Source of the DNA: Agrobacterium vitis
GTDB lineage: Bacteria > Pseudomonadota > Alphaproteobacteria > Rhizobiales > Rhizobiaceae
Length of the DNA: 64,000 bases
Reading direction: 5' to 3'
Assembly: GCF_013337045.2 (NCBI RefSeq)
Contig: NZ_CP118259.1
Coordinates: 1,612,001 to 1,676,000, forward strand
In this document: positions 52,512 to 61,966 of the stretch, piece by piece
Layout of the letters: every line of letters starts with the position of its first letter
How positions within the stretch are numbered: the stretch's first letter is position 1
Translations under genes and position numbers: made by a program
Notes under the pieces: generated by a model
The model's input: only the letters and a program-made list of their open reading frames with translations
Told to the model about the DNA's origin: nothing
Databases searched by the model: none

Positions 52512-53567
52512 CTATTTCTCGCCGATGGACGGACTGAAAACCATCAGGCTGAGGATTTCGAACAGCACCTGTGCGCCCGCATGCGCCGTATTGGTGTTGC
52601 TGTCATATTGCGGTGCGACTTCCACCACATCGCCGCCGACAAGGTTGACGCCTTTCAGACCGCGCAGCAATTCCAGCACCTCGCGCGTGGTCAAGCCGCC
52701 AACCTCGGGCGTGCCGGTTCCCGGCGCAAAAGCCGGATCGAGACTGTCGATATCAAAAGACAGATAGGTCGGACCATCACCGACCACCTGCAAAGCCTTG
52801 GCGATCACCGCTGGAATGCCAAGCACTGAAATCTCCTCGGCATGAATAACCGTCATGCCGCTTTCATAGCTGAATTCCCAGAGATATTCCGCCGGTCCGC
52901 GAATGCCGATCTGCACCGTGCGCGTTGGGTCCAACACGCCATCCAGCACCGCATTGCGAAACGGACCGCCATGGTGAAACTTGGTCTGATCGAACAGGCC
53001 ACTGGTATCGCAATGAGCATCGATATGAATAAGCCCGACAGGTCGGTCTTTTCCAACGGCCTTCAGGATCGGATGGGTGATTGAGTGATCGCCACCGACA
53101 CTGAGCGGCACCACTCCTTGCGCCACCATCTGGCCAATACGGTTTTCAATATCGACATGGCTCTGTTCCAGCCGATAGCGGCTGGCAAACGGCACGTCAC
53201 CGACATCCGCCACCTTCAACTCATGCACAGGCGCGCAATCCAGCACATGGTTATATGGCCCGATCCGCTCAATGGTGCGCAGGGCCCGTGGCCCGAAGCG
53301 GGAACCAGGGCGGTTGGTGACGCCAAGGTCCATCGGCACACCGATGATCCCCACGTCCAGACCGCCGAAATCCGGATTCTCCGCTTCGACCTGTCGATAG
53401 GGTGCCGATAGAAATGTCGGAATGCCCGAATAAGGAGCAAGCCTCGTCCCCTTGCTGTCAAAGATTTTTTCCGCCACCCGCTTGAAGCGGGGATCAAACA
53501 CTTCCCCGCCGGTTTCGCCGCCATATTTACGTCGCAACGCGTCGAGCTTTTCATTGTCGAAGGCCAT
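52512..53567 (-). CDS. Ureohydrolase (agmatinase/guanidinobutyrase family), 351 aa
   Basis: The two-manganese site is complete: VGGDHSITHP, IHIDAHCDTSG and SFDIDSLDPAFAPGTGTPE. GSRFGPRALRTIERIG and GGLTTREVLELLRGL also fit. The family cleaves urea from agmatine, guanidinobutyrate, guanidinopropionate, formiminoglutamate and similar compounds; the substrate cannot be told from these motifs. It follows an aminotransferase by 25 bases, which suggests arginine or guanidino-acid breakdown. ATG 53567 has AAGGTGA at good spacing. Confidence 0.9.
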   Translation of the reverse strand: MAFDNEKLDALRRKYGGETGGEVFDPRFKRVAEKIFDSKGTRLAPYSGIPTFLSAPYRQVEAENPDFGGLDVGIIGVPMDLGVTNRPGSRFGPRALRTIERIGPYNHVLDCAPVHELKVADVGDVPFASRYRLEQSHVDIENRIGQMVAQGVVPLSVGGDHSITHPILKAVGKDRPVGLIHIDAHCDTSGLFDQTKFHHGGPFRNAVLDGVLDPTRTVQIGIRGPAEYLWEFSYESGMTVIHAEEISVLGIPAVIAKALQVVGDGPTYLSFDIDSLDPAFAPGTGTPEVGGLTTREVLELLRGLKGVNLVGGDVVEVAPQYDSNTNTAHAGAQVLFEILSLMVFSPSIGEK

Positions 53568-53592
53568 AATCGTCACCTTTTCCAGACAGTTT

Positions 53593-54774
53593 TCAACCAG
53601 CCAACGTAAATGTCCTCAACCGGTCCGGCAATGTCGCTATGGTCGGGCAATCGACATTGGCGAAGGCAAGCCGCAGATAGCCCTCCTGCCGCGACCCGAA
53701 AAATCCGCCGGGAACCGCCAGAATGCCTGCTCGCCGCGCCAGTTGTTCGGCGACATCGATGGATGCGGCCTGTCCGAACGGATGGCGGGCAAAGGCAAAA
53801 TAAGCGCCGATCGATGCCAAATGCCATTGCGGCAAAAACTCGAAGGCGTGACGCAGCGCCACGGTACGCCGGGCGATCTCGGCGGCGTTGTCCGCCCGCC
53901 AACCATCCAGAACCGGCAAAGCCTTGGCAAGCGCGATCTGGGCAGCGCGCGGTGCGCAGATCTGCAAATTATCCATGATCTTGGCGATTTGCTCCACCAC
54001 GGTTCTATCAGCGCAAATTGCCGCCAGGCGGTGACCGGGGATGGCGAAGGATTTCGAAAAACTGTAAATCTGGATCAGACCCTCCGGCCAATCAGGCTGC
54101 GAAAACAGATCATGCGGCCTGCCGAAATCAGGCTCGAGAAAATCGCGGTAGGTTTCATCGACAATCAGCCAGACACCATGGGCGCGGCAGAGCCGGTAGA
54201 GATCGGCAAGCAGGTCCTTCGGATAGACTGCACCGGTCGGATTGTTGGGCGTTACCAGCGCCAGCGCCTTGATGCCGCTTTTCACCACCTGTTCGGCCCG
54301 GTCGAGATCCGGCAGGAAACCGTTATCGCTGTCGCAGGGCAAAGCCACCGTTTCAATGCCCAGCATGGCGAGCGTCGTATCATGGTTGAAATAGAAGGGA
54401 TCGGTCAGCGCGATCCGCTCACCTGCTCCCGCCAGCGCCATGGCAGCACAGATGAAAGCCTGGTTTGCACCGGCGGTAATGTGAATCTGCTCCGGCGTAA
54501 AACCTGCACCATAAAGCTCGGACAGATGCGTGCAGTAGGCCTGCCTGAGCACCAACTCCCCCTCGATTGCCCCATAGCCGCAGGCCTCGGCAGACCCCGC
54601 CGCCTGTGCGAGCCAGGCCAGCAGATCGGCATGCGGTGGATGGCCGGGCGCTGCCTGCGACAGATCGATCAACGGTCCAGCCGCTCCATCATAAGCGCGT
54701 CCCCAACCGAAAACCGAGGGAATAGGCGGCGTCGCGAGCCGGGCGACGCGCGGATTGAAGGAGGCAAGAGACAT
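53593..54774 (-). CDS. PLP-dependent aminotransferase, 393 aa
   Basis: Fold-type I aminotransferase with TAGANQAFICAAMALAGAGE, LVTPNNPTGAVYPKD, the Asp in VWLIVDETYRDFLE and the PLP lysine in YSFSKSFAIPGHRLAAICAD. It lies directly upstream of the ureohydrolase on the same strand, so they probably form an operon. An in-frame ATG at 54786 is an alternative; ATG 54774 (MSLASFNPRVARLA) looks closer to family starts. Substrate unknown. Confidence 0.88.
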   Translation of the reverse strand: MSLASFNPRVARLATPPIPSVFGWGRAYDGAAGPLIDLSQAAPGHPPHADLLAWLAQAAGSAEACGYGAIEGELVLRQAYCTHLSELYGAGFTPEQIHITAGANQAFICAAMALAGAGERIALTDPFYFNHDTTLAMLGIETVALPCDSDNGFLPDLDRAEQVVKSGIKALALVTPNNPTGAVYPKDLLADLYRLCRAHGVWLIVDETYRDFLEPDFGRPHDLFSQPDWPEGLIQIYSFSKSFAIPGHRLAAICADRTVVEQIAKIMDNLQICAPRAAQIALAKALPVLDGWRADNAAEIARRTVALRHAFEFLPQWHLASIGAYFAFARHPFGQAASIDVAEQLARRAGILAVPGGFFGSRQEGYLRLAFANVDCPTIATLPDRLRTFTLAG

Positions 54775-55151
54775 GGGAAGATCCATATTGGCGGGAGGAA
54801 CATGAAATATATAGGCTGTCCCGACCGGTTGGCGCAATCACTGAGCCACCGGACCTGGATGTTCTTCCACAGAGACCCCGGAAATCGCCATCTGCTATAT
54901 ATATCAGTCTGATAACACCATTTCCGGATTCGTTTTATGAACAGTCCGATCCTTTCGCGGATTCCTCTCGTCCAGTAGGAGCCCCTAAAAGACCCACTTT
55001 TTTAAGGGGATTTTTTGTGTGCAGCGCAATGCGGGATAACCAAACAGTTAGAATGCTCTGCTATCATTGTCGTCATTGGCATACGCAATTGCGTTGCGAG
55101 ACAAGCCAGGCAACGGTCAAGGCAGGCCGGTAGCAAACAGGAAGAACGGAT
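54775..55151. other. Divergent region between the aminotransferase gene and sthA
   Basis: It holds the two promoters and, on the plus strand, a T-rich intrinsic terminator at 54981-55017, 135 bases before sthA. An AT stretch CTATATATATCAG near 54893-54905 could be a promoter. No gene is evident. Confidence 0.55.
54981..55017 (+). terminator. Intrinsic terminator in the sthA leader or end of a small RNA
   Basis: CCCCTAAAA pairs with TTTTAAGGGG (one bulge) and is followed by ATTTTTTG on the plus strand. No plus-strand gene ends upstream, since the neighbour on the left is on the minus strand. It therefore ends either an unannotated small RNA starting around 54,900 or a prematurely stopped sthA leader. 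Confidence 0.6.
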
Positions 55152-56576
55152 ATGTACCAGTATGATCTCGTGGTAATCGGCAGCGGTCCCGCAGGACGCC
55201 GGGCTGCCATTCAGGCCGCCAAGCTTTCCAAGAAGGTCCTGGTCATTGAGCGCGGCGGTCATGTCGGCGGGGTCTCCGTCCATACCGGCACCATCCCTTC
55301 CAAAACGCTGCGTGAAACGGCTCTCAACCTGACCGGCTGGCGCGAGCGCGGGTTTTATGGCCGCTCCTACCGCGTCAAGCAGGAAATCAGCGCCGATGAC
55401 CTTCGCCGCCGGTTGCTGATTACCCTCGACCATGAAGTCGATGTGCTGGAACACCAGTTTTCCCGCAACCGAGTGCATCAGTTGCGCGGGCATGCCATCT
55501 TCCTTGATGCTCATACGCTTGAGGTCACCAAGGAAGACGGCGAAGTGCAGCGGGTCAGCGCCAATGCAATCCTGCTGGCAGTCGGCACCCGCCCCCACCG
55601 GCCTGCCCATATCGCCTTCGATGGCGTCAGCATTCTCGACAGCGATGATATCGTTCATATCAAGGACGTGCCGCGTTCCATGGTGGTGATCGGCGCGGGC
55701 GTTATCGGCATCGAATATGCGACGATCTTCAGCGCTCTGGATACCCAGGTGACAGTGGTTGAACCGCGCGACAGCATGCTGGATTTCATCGACAAGGAAA
55801 TCGTCGAGGACTTTTCCTACCAGCTCCGTGACCGCAATATGAAGCTGATCTTCGGACAATCGGCGGAAAAGGTCGAAAAGGAAGATGGCAAATGTCGGGT
55901 GACGCTGAAGAATGGCCGAGTGCTGAATTCTGAAATGGTGCTGTTTGCCGCAGGCCGCGTCGGCGCCACCGATACGCTGAACCTTGCAGCCTGCGGGCTG
56001 GAGGCTGATAACCGTGGCCGGTTGAAGGTCAATCCGGAGACGTTCCAGACCGATGTTCCCAATATCTATGCCGCGGGTGACGTGGTCGGCTTTCCAAGCC
56101 TGGCCTCCACATCGATGGAACAGGGCCGCATCGCCGCCCGCCATGCGGTTGGCGCGCCCTCGGGTGAGCCACCGCAATATTTCCCCTACGGCATTTATGC
56201 CGTGCCGGAGATTTCCACCTGTGGACTGACCGAGGAAGAGGTCAAGCAACGCGCCATTCCCTACGAATGCGGCATCGCCCATTTCCGCGAGACCTCGCGT
56301 GGCCATATCATGGGCCTCGATAGCGGCATGTTGAAAATGATCTTCTCGCTGAAAACCCGCCGCCTGCTTGGCGTCCATATCGTTGGCGAAGGCGCAACCG
56401 AACTGGTTCATATTGGCCAGGCCGTGCTGAACCTGAAGGGAACAGTGGAATATTTCGTCGAGAACACCTTCAATTACCCGACGCTGGCCGAAGCCTACAA
56501 GATCGCCGGACTAGACGCCTGGAACCGGATGGGAGAACTGAAGGTCGAAAAAACCGTGAAAAATGCGGCGCAATAG
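55152..56576 (+). CDS. sthA: Soluble pyridine nucleotide transhydrogenase SthA, 474 aa
   Basis: SthA is an FAD protein that passes electrons between NADPH and NAD. The FAD fingerprint is YDLVVIGSGPAGRRAAIQAA, the second nucleotide fold VVIGAGVIGIEYATIFSALD. In the place of the redox-active cysteine pair of lipoamide dehydrogenases it has GGVSVHTGTIPSKTLRE, without cysteines, the hallmark of SthA. The dimer interface ends in NTFNYPTLAEAYKIAGLDAW. A GGAAGAACGG site precedes the ATG. Confidence 0.94.
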   Translation: MYQYDLVVIGSGPAGRRAAIQAAKLSKKVLVIERGGHVGGVSVHTGTIPSKTLRETALNLTGWRERGFYGRSYRVKQEISADDLRRRLLITLDHEVDVLEHQFSRNRVHQLRGHAIFLDAHTLEVTKEDGEVQRVSANAILLAVGTRPHRPAHIAFDGVSILDSDDIVHIKDVPRSMVVIGAGVIGIEYATIFSALDTQVTVVEPRDSMLDFIDKEIVEDFSYQLRDRNMKLIFGQSAEKVEKEDGKCRVTLKNGRVLNSEMVLFAAGRVGATDTLNLAACGLEADNRGRLKVNPETFQTDVPNIYAAGDVVGFPSLASTSMEQGRIAARHAVGAPSGEPPQYFPYGIYAVPEISTCGLTEEEVKQRAIPYECGIAHFRETSRGHIMGLDSGMLKMIFSLKTRRLLGVHIVGEGATELVHIGQAVLNLKGTVEYFVENTFNYPTLAEAYKIAGLDAWNRMGELKVEKTVKNAAQ

Positions 56577-56633
56577 GCTCGAAAAGCTGGCATTCGCCAA
56601 AGATAAAACTCTGCGCGCTTTTGCTAGACTATT

Positions 56634-57386
56634 CTAGAAAACCAGGCTGGCGCCATCGGTCGGGATATAAAGCCTTGCTCTCGCCTCTGGCGCTTGCCTC
56701 TGTGCGGCGGCGGCGAGATCGGCGCGGCTGACTGTGGCGTGGTCGACGGCGTCCAGATGGGTTGCGATGACCGTGGCCTGCGGCGCCAGTTGCAAGACCT
56801 CCATCACCATGGCGGCATCCATTACCAGCGGTCCACAGCCGTTCCATTCCGCACCGCAGGCGTGAACGACGATCACATCCGGTCGGTGATCGACAAGCAC
56901 CTGGCGCACTGCATCGCACAGAATGGTATCGCCAGCCCAGTAAAGCACCGGCTCCCCGGCGGCCCGCAGCAGGAAGCCGCTGACGTCTCCCATATCCGCC
57001 AGCACCTCAGGCGGCCCATGCTGGCCATCTGTCGTTTCCAGACGAACGTCGCCAAGCTGTGTGGCACTTTCAAGCCCCATCACCCGCGAAAAGCCCAGGG
57101 CACGGATCGCCGCCACATCACGTGGGTGGCAGAACAACGCGATGTCAGGTGGCAATAACCGTATAGCAACATCGTCGAAATGATCGGAGTGAAGGTGCGA
57201 AACCAGCACCGCGTCAATGCCATGAAGCACCTGCTCGACCGGAATTGGCAGATCGACCAGTGGCGAGGTCAAGGCCCCACGATAGCTTCGGCCCTGCCCC
57301 TTTGGTGCAAGCCAAGGGTCAATCAGCAGCGTTTGCCCGGCCATCTTTAACCGCAGCGTGGCACTGCGGATCAATTCTATCTGCAT
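56634..57386 (-). CDS. Metallo-beta-lactamase-fold hydrolase (UlaG-like), 250 aa
   Basis: The metal motif HLHSDHFDD lies near residue 62-70, with further ligands in DGQHGPP, WAGDTILCD and the terminal THLDAVDHA. The start IELIRSATLRLKMAGQTLLI resembles the UlaG-like group, which includes L-ascorbate-6-phosphate lactonase. Substrate unknown. ATG 57386 has GGAGAG seven bases upstream. Confidence 0.87.
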   Translation of the reverse strand: MQIELIRSATLRLKMAGQTLLIDPWLAPKGQGRSYRGALTSPLVDLPIPVEQVLHGIDAVLVSHLHSDHFDDVAIRLLPPDIALFCHPRDVAAIRALGFSRVMGLESATQLGDVRLETTDGQHGPPEVLADMGDVSGFLLRAAGEPVLYWAGDTILCDAVRQVLVDHRPDVIVVHACGAEWNGCGPLVMDAAMVMEVLQLAPQATVIATHLDAVDHATVSRADLAAAAQRQAPEARARLYIPTDGASLVF

Positions 57387-57503
57387 GCCGCTCTCCAACC
57401 GCTCCGATGCTTCAACAGCCTTCTATCAAAGACAATTGATTCTCTGGAACCACCGGCCCTGCCGGGCGTCACCCCGCCTTTCAGAAAGACCGTCATCACC
57501 ATA

Positions 57504-57532
57504 AAAAAACCGCCCCGAAGGGCGGTTTTATC
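57504..57532 (-). terminator. Terminator of tig (possibly bidirectional)
   Basis: AAAACCGCCC-cgaa-GGGCGGTTTT is a perfect 10-bp stem with tetraloop. A-runs and T-runs on both sides let it work on both strands; tig ends 26 bases away. Confidence 0.85.
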
Positions 57533-57557
57533 ATTACCGAAGTCGCAGAAGGATCGC

Positions 57558-59039
57558 TTATTCAGCGTCGCCTTCGTCAGCAGCCTTCTTCTTCGCAGCA
57601 GCCTTTTTCTTCGGAGCGGCTTCTTCGCCTTCAGCGGAAGCGTCTTCAGCCTTGGCAGCCTTCTTCTTGGCGGACTTCTTAGCAGGCTTGGTGTCGTCGC
57701 CGTCTTCGTCTTCGGCCAGCAGTTCTTCCTTGGTCACGGTCTTGTCCGTAACATTGACCTCGGAGATCAGCTTATCCATGACCTTTTCTTCAAAGATCGG
57801 AGCACGCAGCGAAGCAGAAGCGCCGGGCGTGTTGCGGAAGAAGTCGATGATCTGCTTTTCCTGGCCCGGGAACTGCTGCAACTGGGCGTAAAGCGCGCGC
57901 TGCATTTCTTCCTCGGTCACATCGATAGCGGCCTTTTCACCGATTTCGGAAAGAACCAGGCCGAGACGAACGCGACGTTCAGCCAGGGCGCGGTATTCTT
58001 CGCGAGCGGCGTCTTCCGTGGTCTCTTCATCTTCGAAGGTCTTGCCGGACTGCTGCAGATCGGTGTTGATCTGGCGCCAGATATTGTCGAACTCGGCATC
58101 GACCAGACGCGAAGGCGCCTCGAACTTGTACATCTCGTCCAGCTGATCAAGGATCTGACGCTTGATCTTCTGGCGCGTCACATTGCCGTACTGGCTTTCG
58201 ATCTGGCCGCGGACGATTTCCTTCAGCTTGTCGACCGATTCCAGGCCGAGCTTGGTGGCCAGCTCGTCATTGATCTCGGTTTCGGCTGGAGCCGCAACTT
58301 CCTTGACGGTGATGTCGAAGGTGGCGTCCTTGCCAGCCAGGTTTGCAGCCGGATATTCGGTCGGGAAGGTCACGTTGATGACCTTTTCGTCGCCAGCCTT
58401 CAGGCCAACGAGCTGCTCTTCAAAGCCGGGAATGAAGCGGTTGGAGCCGATGACCAGCTCTGCATCTTCGTCCTTGCCGCCGTCGAAAGGAACGCCATCG
58501 ACTTTGCCCAGGTAATCCATGGTGACGCGGTCGCCATCAGCAGCAGCACCGTCCTTGGTGGCGAAGGTCCGCGCGCTTTCGGCGATCTTCATGATCTGCT
58601 CGTTGACTTCGTCTTCCGACACTTCAACGACTTCACGAACGATCTTGATGCCATCAACCGGCTTCAATTCGATAGCGGGAATGACTTCATAGGCAAGCGT
58701 GAATTCGAAATCGGCCTGCGCATTGAGGATCTTGTCGGCTTCTGCCTCGTCCTCGGTCATCGCCACTTCCGGCTGGGTCGCGGACTTTTCGCCACGTTCA
58801 GACAGGATAGCGGAGGGACGGTCGCGAACGATTTCGTTGACCAGTTCGGCCATGACCGACTTGCCATACATCTTCTTCAGGTGACCTGCCGGTACCTTGC
58901 CCGGACGGAAACCGTTGATGCGAACCTTGTCCTTGACGTCGGCAAGGCGCTCATTCATCTGCGCTTCCATGTCAGCGGCCGGAATGATGACCTTGAGTTC
59001 GCGCTTCAGCCCTTCAGCGAGCGTTTCGATAACCTGCAT
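57558..59039 (-). CDS. tig: Trigger factor (ribosome-bound chaperone), 493 aa
   Basis: The N-terminal ribosome-binding domain has the [18 protein letters not shown] signature (residues ~40-57). The PPIase FKBP-like domain (about 160-240) has [20 protein letters not shown] and [20 protein letters not shown]. The C-terminal chaperone domain is followed by an extra acidic and then Lys/Ala-rich tail (about 50 residues), as is common in alphaproteobacteria. Trigger factor folds nascent chains at the ribosome exit. A 19-bp inverted repeat lies about 170 bases upstream. Confidence 0.96.
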   Translation of the reverse strand: MQVIETLAEGLKRELKVIIPAADMEAQMNERLADVKDKVRINGFRPGKVPAGHLKKMYGKSVMAELVNEIVRDRPSAILSERGEKSATQPEVAMTEDEAEADKILNAQADFEFTLAYEVIPAIELKPVDGIKIVREVVEVSEDEVNEQIMKIAESARTFATKDGAAADGDRVTMDYLGKVDGVPFDGGKDEDAELVIGSNRFIPGFEEQLVGLKAGDEKVINVTFPTEYPAANLAGKDATFDITVKEVAAPAETEINDELATKLGLESVDKLKEIVRGQIESQYGNVTRQKIKRQILDQLDEMYKFEAPSRLVDAEFDNIWRQINTDLQQSGKTFEDEETTEDAAREEYRALAERRVRLGLVLSEIGEKAAIDVTEEEMQRALYAQLQQFPGQEKQIIDFFRNTPGASASLRAPIFEEKVMDKLISEVNVTDKTVTKEELLAEDEDGDDTKPAKKSAKKKAAKAEDASAEGEEAAPKKKAAAKKKAADEGDAE

Positions 59040-59422
59040 GTTCTAACCTTCGTGTCGTGGCAGCCATGCTCGGACAGCCATGTGTTTCGTTGGCGCCCGT
59101 GCCCGGACAGCCGGTTCTTATCGTCTGGGCTGCGAGGCAGCCGGTGGTTCTCCACAGTGCCGTGCGTTTGATAAAACGCACAAGGAACGCTGTAATACTT
59201 TAAATTCGCTGGATAATCCCTTGAACCAATACCGGTTCAAGGGATTATCCAGCCAGCACGCCTCCGCTTATCCAGAGGCGGCTGTGTGGCAAACATTCAG
59301 CATCTTGCCAGGCAAAGCAGCTCTAAAGGCCACGCGTGCAGGCCTCATCACATAGACCCTAACATACAAACAATGGGCCGGAATGCACGCATTCCCGCCC
59401 TCTGCCTTGCTGCCTTACGTTC
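59040..59422. other. Leader region of tig with a large palindrome
   Basis: Nothing coding is seen. It contains repeated CGGACAGCC segments (59072-59080 and 59102-59112) close to tig, and the perfect 19-bp inverted repeat at 59209-59252. Confidence 0.6.
59209..59252. repeat. Perfect 19-bp inverted repeat upstream of tig
   Basis: CTGGATAATCCCTTGAACC and its exact reverse complement flank the loop AATACC. No T-run follows on either strand, so it is not a standard terminator. It may be a palindromic repeat unit or a regulatory stem. Confidence 0.7.
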
Positions 59423-59507
<85 letters not shown>

Positions 59508-59641
59508 GATCCATCAGAACGTCATGCACTTTGCATGACCCCGCCGGAGCGCGGTCTCTATAACACCCGTTTTTCAACACGCAAAGGAAAAATGACAGTG
59601 ACATGTCCTCACTGTGAAATCGCACCCCGCGCAGGCATCGG

Positions 59642-60223
59642 TCAAAAATCCGGTTCGCGATAAACCGGCTGGCCCGCAACGAACAATTGCCGGATCTGCG
59701 CCCGTCCCGCAGAAGACACCCGTATGGCGATTGAAACAGCACCTTGATTGCGCTGTGCCTCGATATCGCGGCCCTCGCCTTCGGGAACATAGAATCGCTC
59801 GATCCCGTAATGCACGGTCAAACTGTCTCCGGGCGCCAGAGGCGATGGAAAGGACAGCGGCTCGCTTAACAGCACTACGCTTCCGGGCCTTGGCAACAGA
59901 TCGGCGACCGACGCCTCCTCGACCGTGGCAAAGCCATCGGCCTGCGGCACAACGCGCACATGCAGGCGAACATCCTGCCGACGCGAGGGACGAGGACCGA
60001 CGATCTTCTCCTCAGGAATGCGGGAAATCGGATAATTCAGCACGACAAAATCGCCGCGCAGCAGATCGCGCGGATCGACGGCCTCAGTCCGCAACAGGAC
60101 CTCCTGGCCGTTGCGTAAAATATTGGCCCGTTCGCCAATCTGGTAGCCGATTGCTGCCGTTTGCAAGGCAGCCAGAAGAATAGCCGCGGAAACCAGACGA
60201 AAAATATGATTGCGCTGCATCAT
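59642..60223 (-). CDS. GDYXXLXY-domain membrane-anchored protein, 193 aa
   Basis: An N-terminal hydrophobic helix (LVSAAILLAALQTAAIGYQI) is followed by the family signature RGDFVVLNYPISRIP (about residues 56-70), here GDFVVLNY. The rest is beta-rich and probably periplasmic. The protein almost always accompanies a DUF2157 gene; here the two overlap as ATGA. Function unknown. Confidence 0.88.
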   Translation of the reverse strand: MMQRNHIFRLVSAAILLAALQTAAIGYQIGERANILRNGQEVLLRTEAVDPRDLLRGDFVVLNYPISRIPEEKIVGPRPSRRQDVRLHVRVVPQADGFATVEEASVADLLPRPGSVVLLSEPLSFPSPLAPGDSLTVHYGIERFYVPEGEGRDIEAQRNQGAVSIAIRVSSAGRAQIRQLFVAGQPVYREPDF

Positions 60224-61332
60224 AGCCGCCCCCGTCCTTCAACCGCCACCGGACGCTTGCGCGTGCCCAGCAGCTTTTCCATCTGACTGACGCCGAGGGC
60301 CAGCAAAGCGACAATCACACCGGCGATCAGGAAAAAGCCCGATGTGCCCAGCAAAGAATCAATCGTTGTAAAGGACAGATAGAGGATCTCGCCTGCGAAA
60401 ATCAGATAGGCCAACGCCCGCACCACGCCATCGTGACGCCCGCGAAGCACAAGGGCAGCAATGGAGATACCAACCGCCGTGACGGCCACCACAGCCAGCG
60501 GCAAACCGTGATCATAATCTATATTGAGGATGAAAAGGCCCATTGCCGCCAACAGCAAGCCATGAAAACCGGCGATCTGCACGGACATATATCGGGCAAG
60601 CATCGGTAGAGCCGAAACCGCGAATGCGGCAATACCTAAAGCCACATAGACCATGGCAAGGCCCGGCTGCATAACCTGCGCATAGACCCAGCCCAGCCAA
60701 CCGAGAATCAGCAGACCGGAAATATGCTGAACGCGGATGTTGCCGGTGAAAAGCGCCAGGCCGGCAACGAGCGCAGCCAGCAGGGGCGGCGTCCACACCG
60801 TCTCCGGCGTCCAGGAAAAGTCAAACTGGTCAAGGGTTGCCGCCGCCAAGCCCAGCGCCAGAACACCAACGAAAGCCGCCATCGCGCCGGAGCGAAACAG
60901 CAGGCAGGACAGGCTCGCCATGCCGATCCACAGATAAACCAGATCGAGAAGGTCGCCCGACAGGTGATACAGCTGGCCAACCAGCGACAGTGCTGCGCCG
61001 AAACTGGTCGCTCCCAGCACCAGAAGGGCATGGCCCGACGCCTGACGCCCTTGTGCTAGGCAGAAGGCCGCACCGCCATGAAAGCCCCAGATCAGCAGAA
61101 TCAGAGCAGAAACCTTCACCAGACGCGGAATGGCCTGCCAGTTGGCGGCCACAAGCAGCAAAATGGCAGCAGAGACCAGCACCGCCGACAACATGAGCAA
61201 CACGCCGCCGATATTGAAATTGCCCGTCTGGCCGTCGTGATCCTCGATCATAGCCTCAGCGGCCTGTTTGCTAATCAGGCCCATGCCGGTCCAGCGATCA
61301 AGATCTCTCTTCAGTTTCGTCCGATACATCAT
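60220..61332 (-). CDS. DUF2157 integral membrane protein, 370 aa
   Basis: The soluble start (KRDLDRWTGMGLISKQAAEA) matches the DUF2157 head; about ten membrane helices follow (for instance VLLMLSAVLVSAAILLLVAA and LALGVSQMEK at the end). The family has no known reaction. It is upstream of, and coupled with, the GDYXXLXY gene. Confidence 0.88.
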   Translation of the reverse strand: MMYRTKLKRDLDRWTGMGLISKQAAEAMIEDHDGQTGNFNIGGVLLMLSAVLVSAAILLLVAANWQAIPRLVKVSALILLIWGFHGGAAFCLAQGRQASGHALLVLGATSFGAALSLVGQLYHLSGDLLDLVYLWIGMASLSCLLFRSGAMAAFVGVLALGLAAATLDQFDFSWTPETVWTPPLLAALVAGLALFTGNIRVQHISGLLILGWLGWVYAQVMQPGLAMVYVALGIAAFAVSALPMLARYMSVQIAGFHGLLLAAMGLFILNIDYDHGLPLAVVAVTAVGISIAALVLRGRHDGVVRALAYLIFAGEILYLSFTTIDSLLGTSGFFLIAGVIVALLALGVSQMEKLLGTRKRPVAVEGRGRL

Positions 61333-61589
61333 AGCTCCGTCCGTCGCGGCAATATTCTATATAGGCGCCTTTTCACCAATGTCGAAAACCCGTTTTCAGT
61401 GCCGCAGCAGCGAGAAATATCGGGTCTATATGGGTCGTTCGACGAGCTACAGTTAATTCATGCATCAAACGCATAGCTCACATGATAATATCGCACTGCA
61501 CAAAACCCATAAAAACGGTAGGATGAATACCAACAGCAGACGGGGACATCAGTGTTTACGGATGCGGGCAGCGCAAGCTGCAATTCAGT
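61333..61589. other. Intergenic DNA upstream of the small RNA
   Basis: No gene is evident. It should contain the promoter of the DUF2157 gene (minus) and of the small RNA (plus). An open frame across the small RNA (61460-61792) is rejected because it runs through three RNA hairpins and has no protein-like pattern. Confidence 0.55.
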
Positions 61590-61713
61590 TTCGGTGCAGC
61601 ATACTCCTCCTCCCAATGCGCGCCGAACGGGCTGACAACCCTCCTCCTCCCAGTTGTCGCCCATTTCAAATGACGCCCACCGGATCTCCTCCCCCGGTGG
61701 GCGTTATTGTTTT
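61590..61713 (+). ncRNA. Three-hairpin small RNA of the alpha-r14 type (anti-Shine-Dalgarno loops)
   Basis: Three successive stem-loops, each with a C/U-rich loop, make up about 124 bases. Hairpin 1 (61590-61627) has a 12-bp stem with one bulge and the loop ACTCCTCCTCCCA. Hairpin 2 (61629-61662) has the loop CCTCCTCCTCCCA. Hairpin 3 (61673-61704) has an 11-bp perfect stem, the loop ATCTCCTCCC, and a T-rich end (TTATTGTTTT), so it is the terminator. This is the architecture of the rhizobial alpha-r14 family (NfeR1 in Sinorhizobium), whose loops pair with ribosome-binding sites of target mRNAs with Hfq-independent or unknown help. The 5' end is an estimate. Confidence 0.78.
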
Positions 61714-61966
61714 CAGCTTCTTCTTCTCCACCGCTTTCATGAACGACTGGAAACCGCTCAAGCGCAGATTTTCAGCCGCCGAACCGAAGTGAGCCGAATT
61801 TGCTCGAGAAATAGACACTTATTAACAAATCATTGAGATGCCATGCATTGAAAGCATAGGTGCTCCGCTGGAATGGCACTTCATAAGTTATGCCGCAGCG
61901 CATATATTCTCTTCAACACATGAGGGCTGGCCGATTTGCCAGCAACCGCTGAAAAGAGGCAAGACC
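61714..61966. other. Intergenic DNA between the small RNA and the DUF1127 gene
   Basis: No gene is evident. It should hold the DUF1127 promoter; CATATATTCTCTTC near 61902-61914 is a candidate region, but I see no clear -35. Confidence 0.5.

Noticed and set aside
55002..56411. 469-codon open frame antisense to sthA
   Set aside because: SthA is unmistakable on the plus strand, and the antisense start has no ribosome-binding site.
61460..61792. 110-codon frame across the small RNA
   Set aside because: It passes through three perfect RNA hairpins and gives a low-complexity product; the RNA explains the sequence better.
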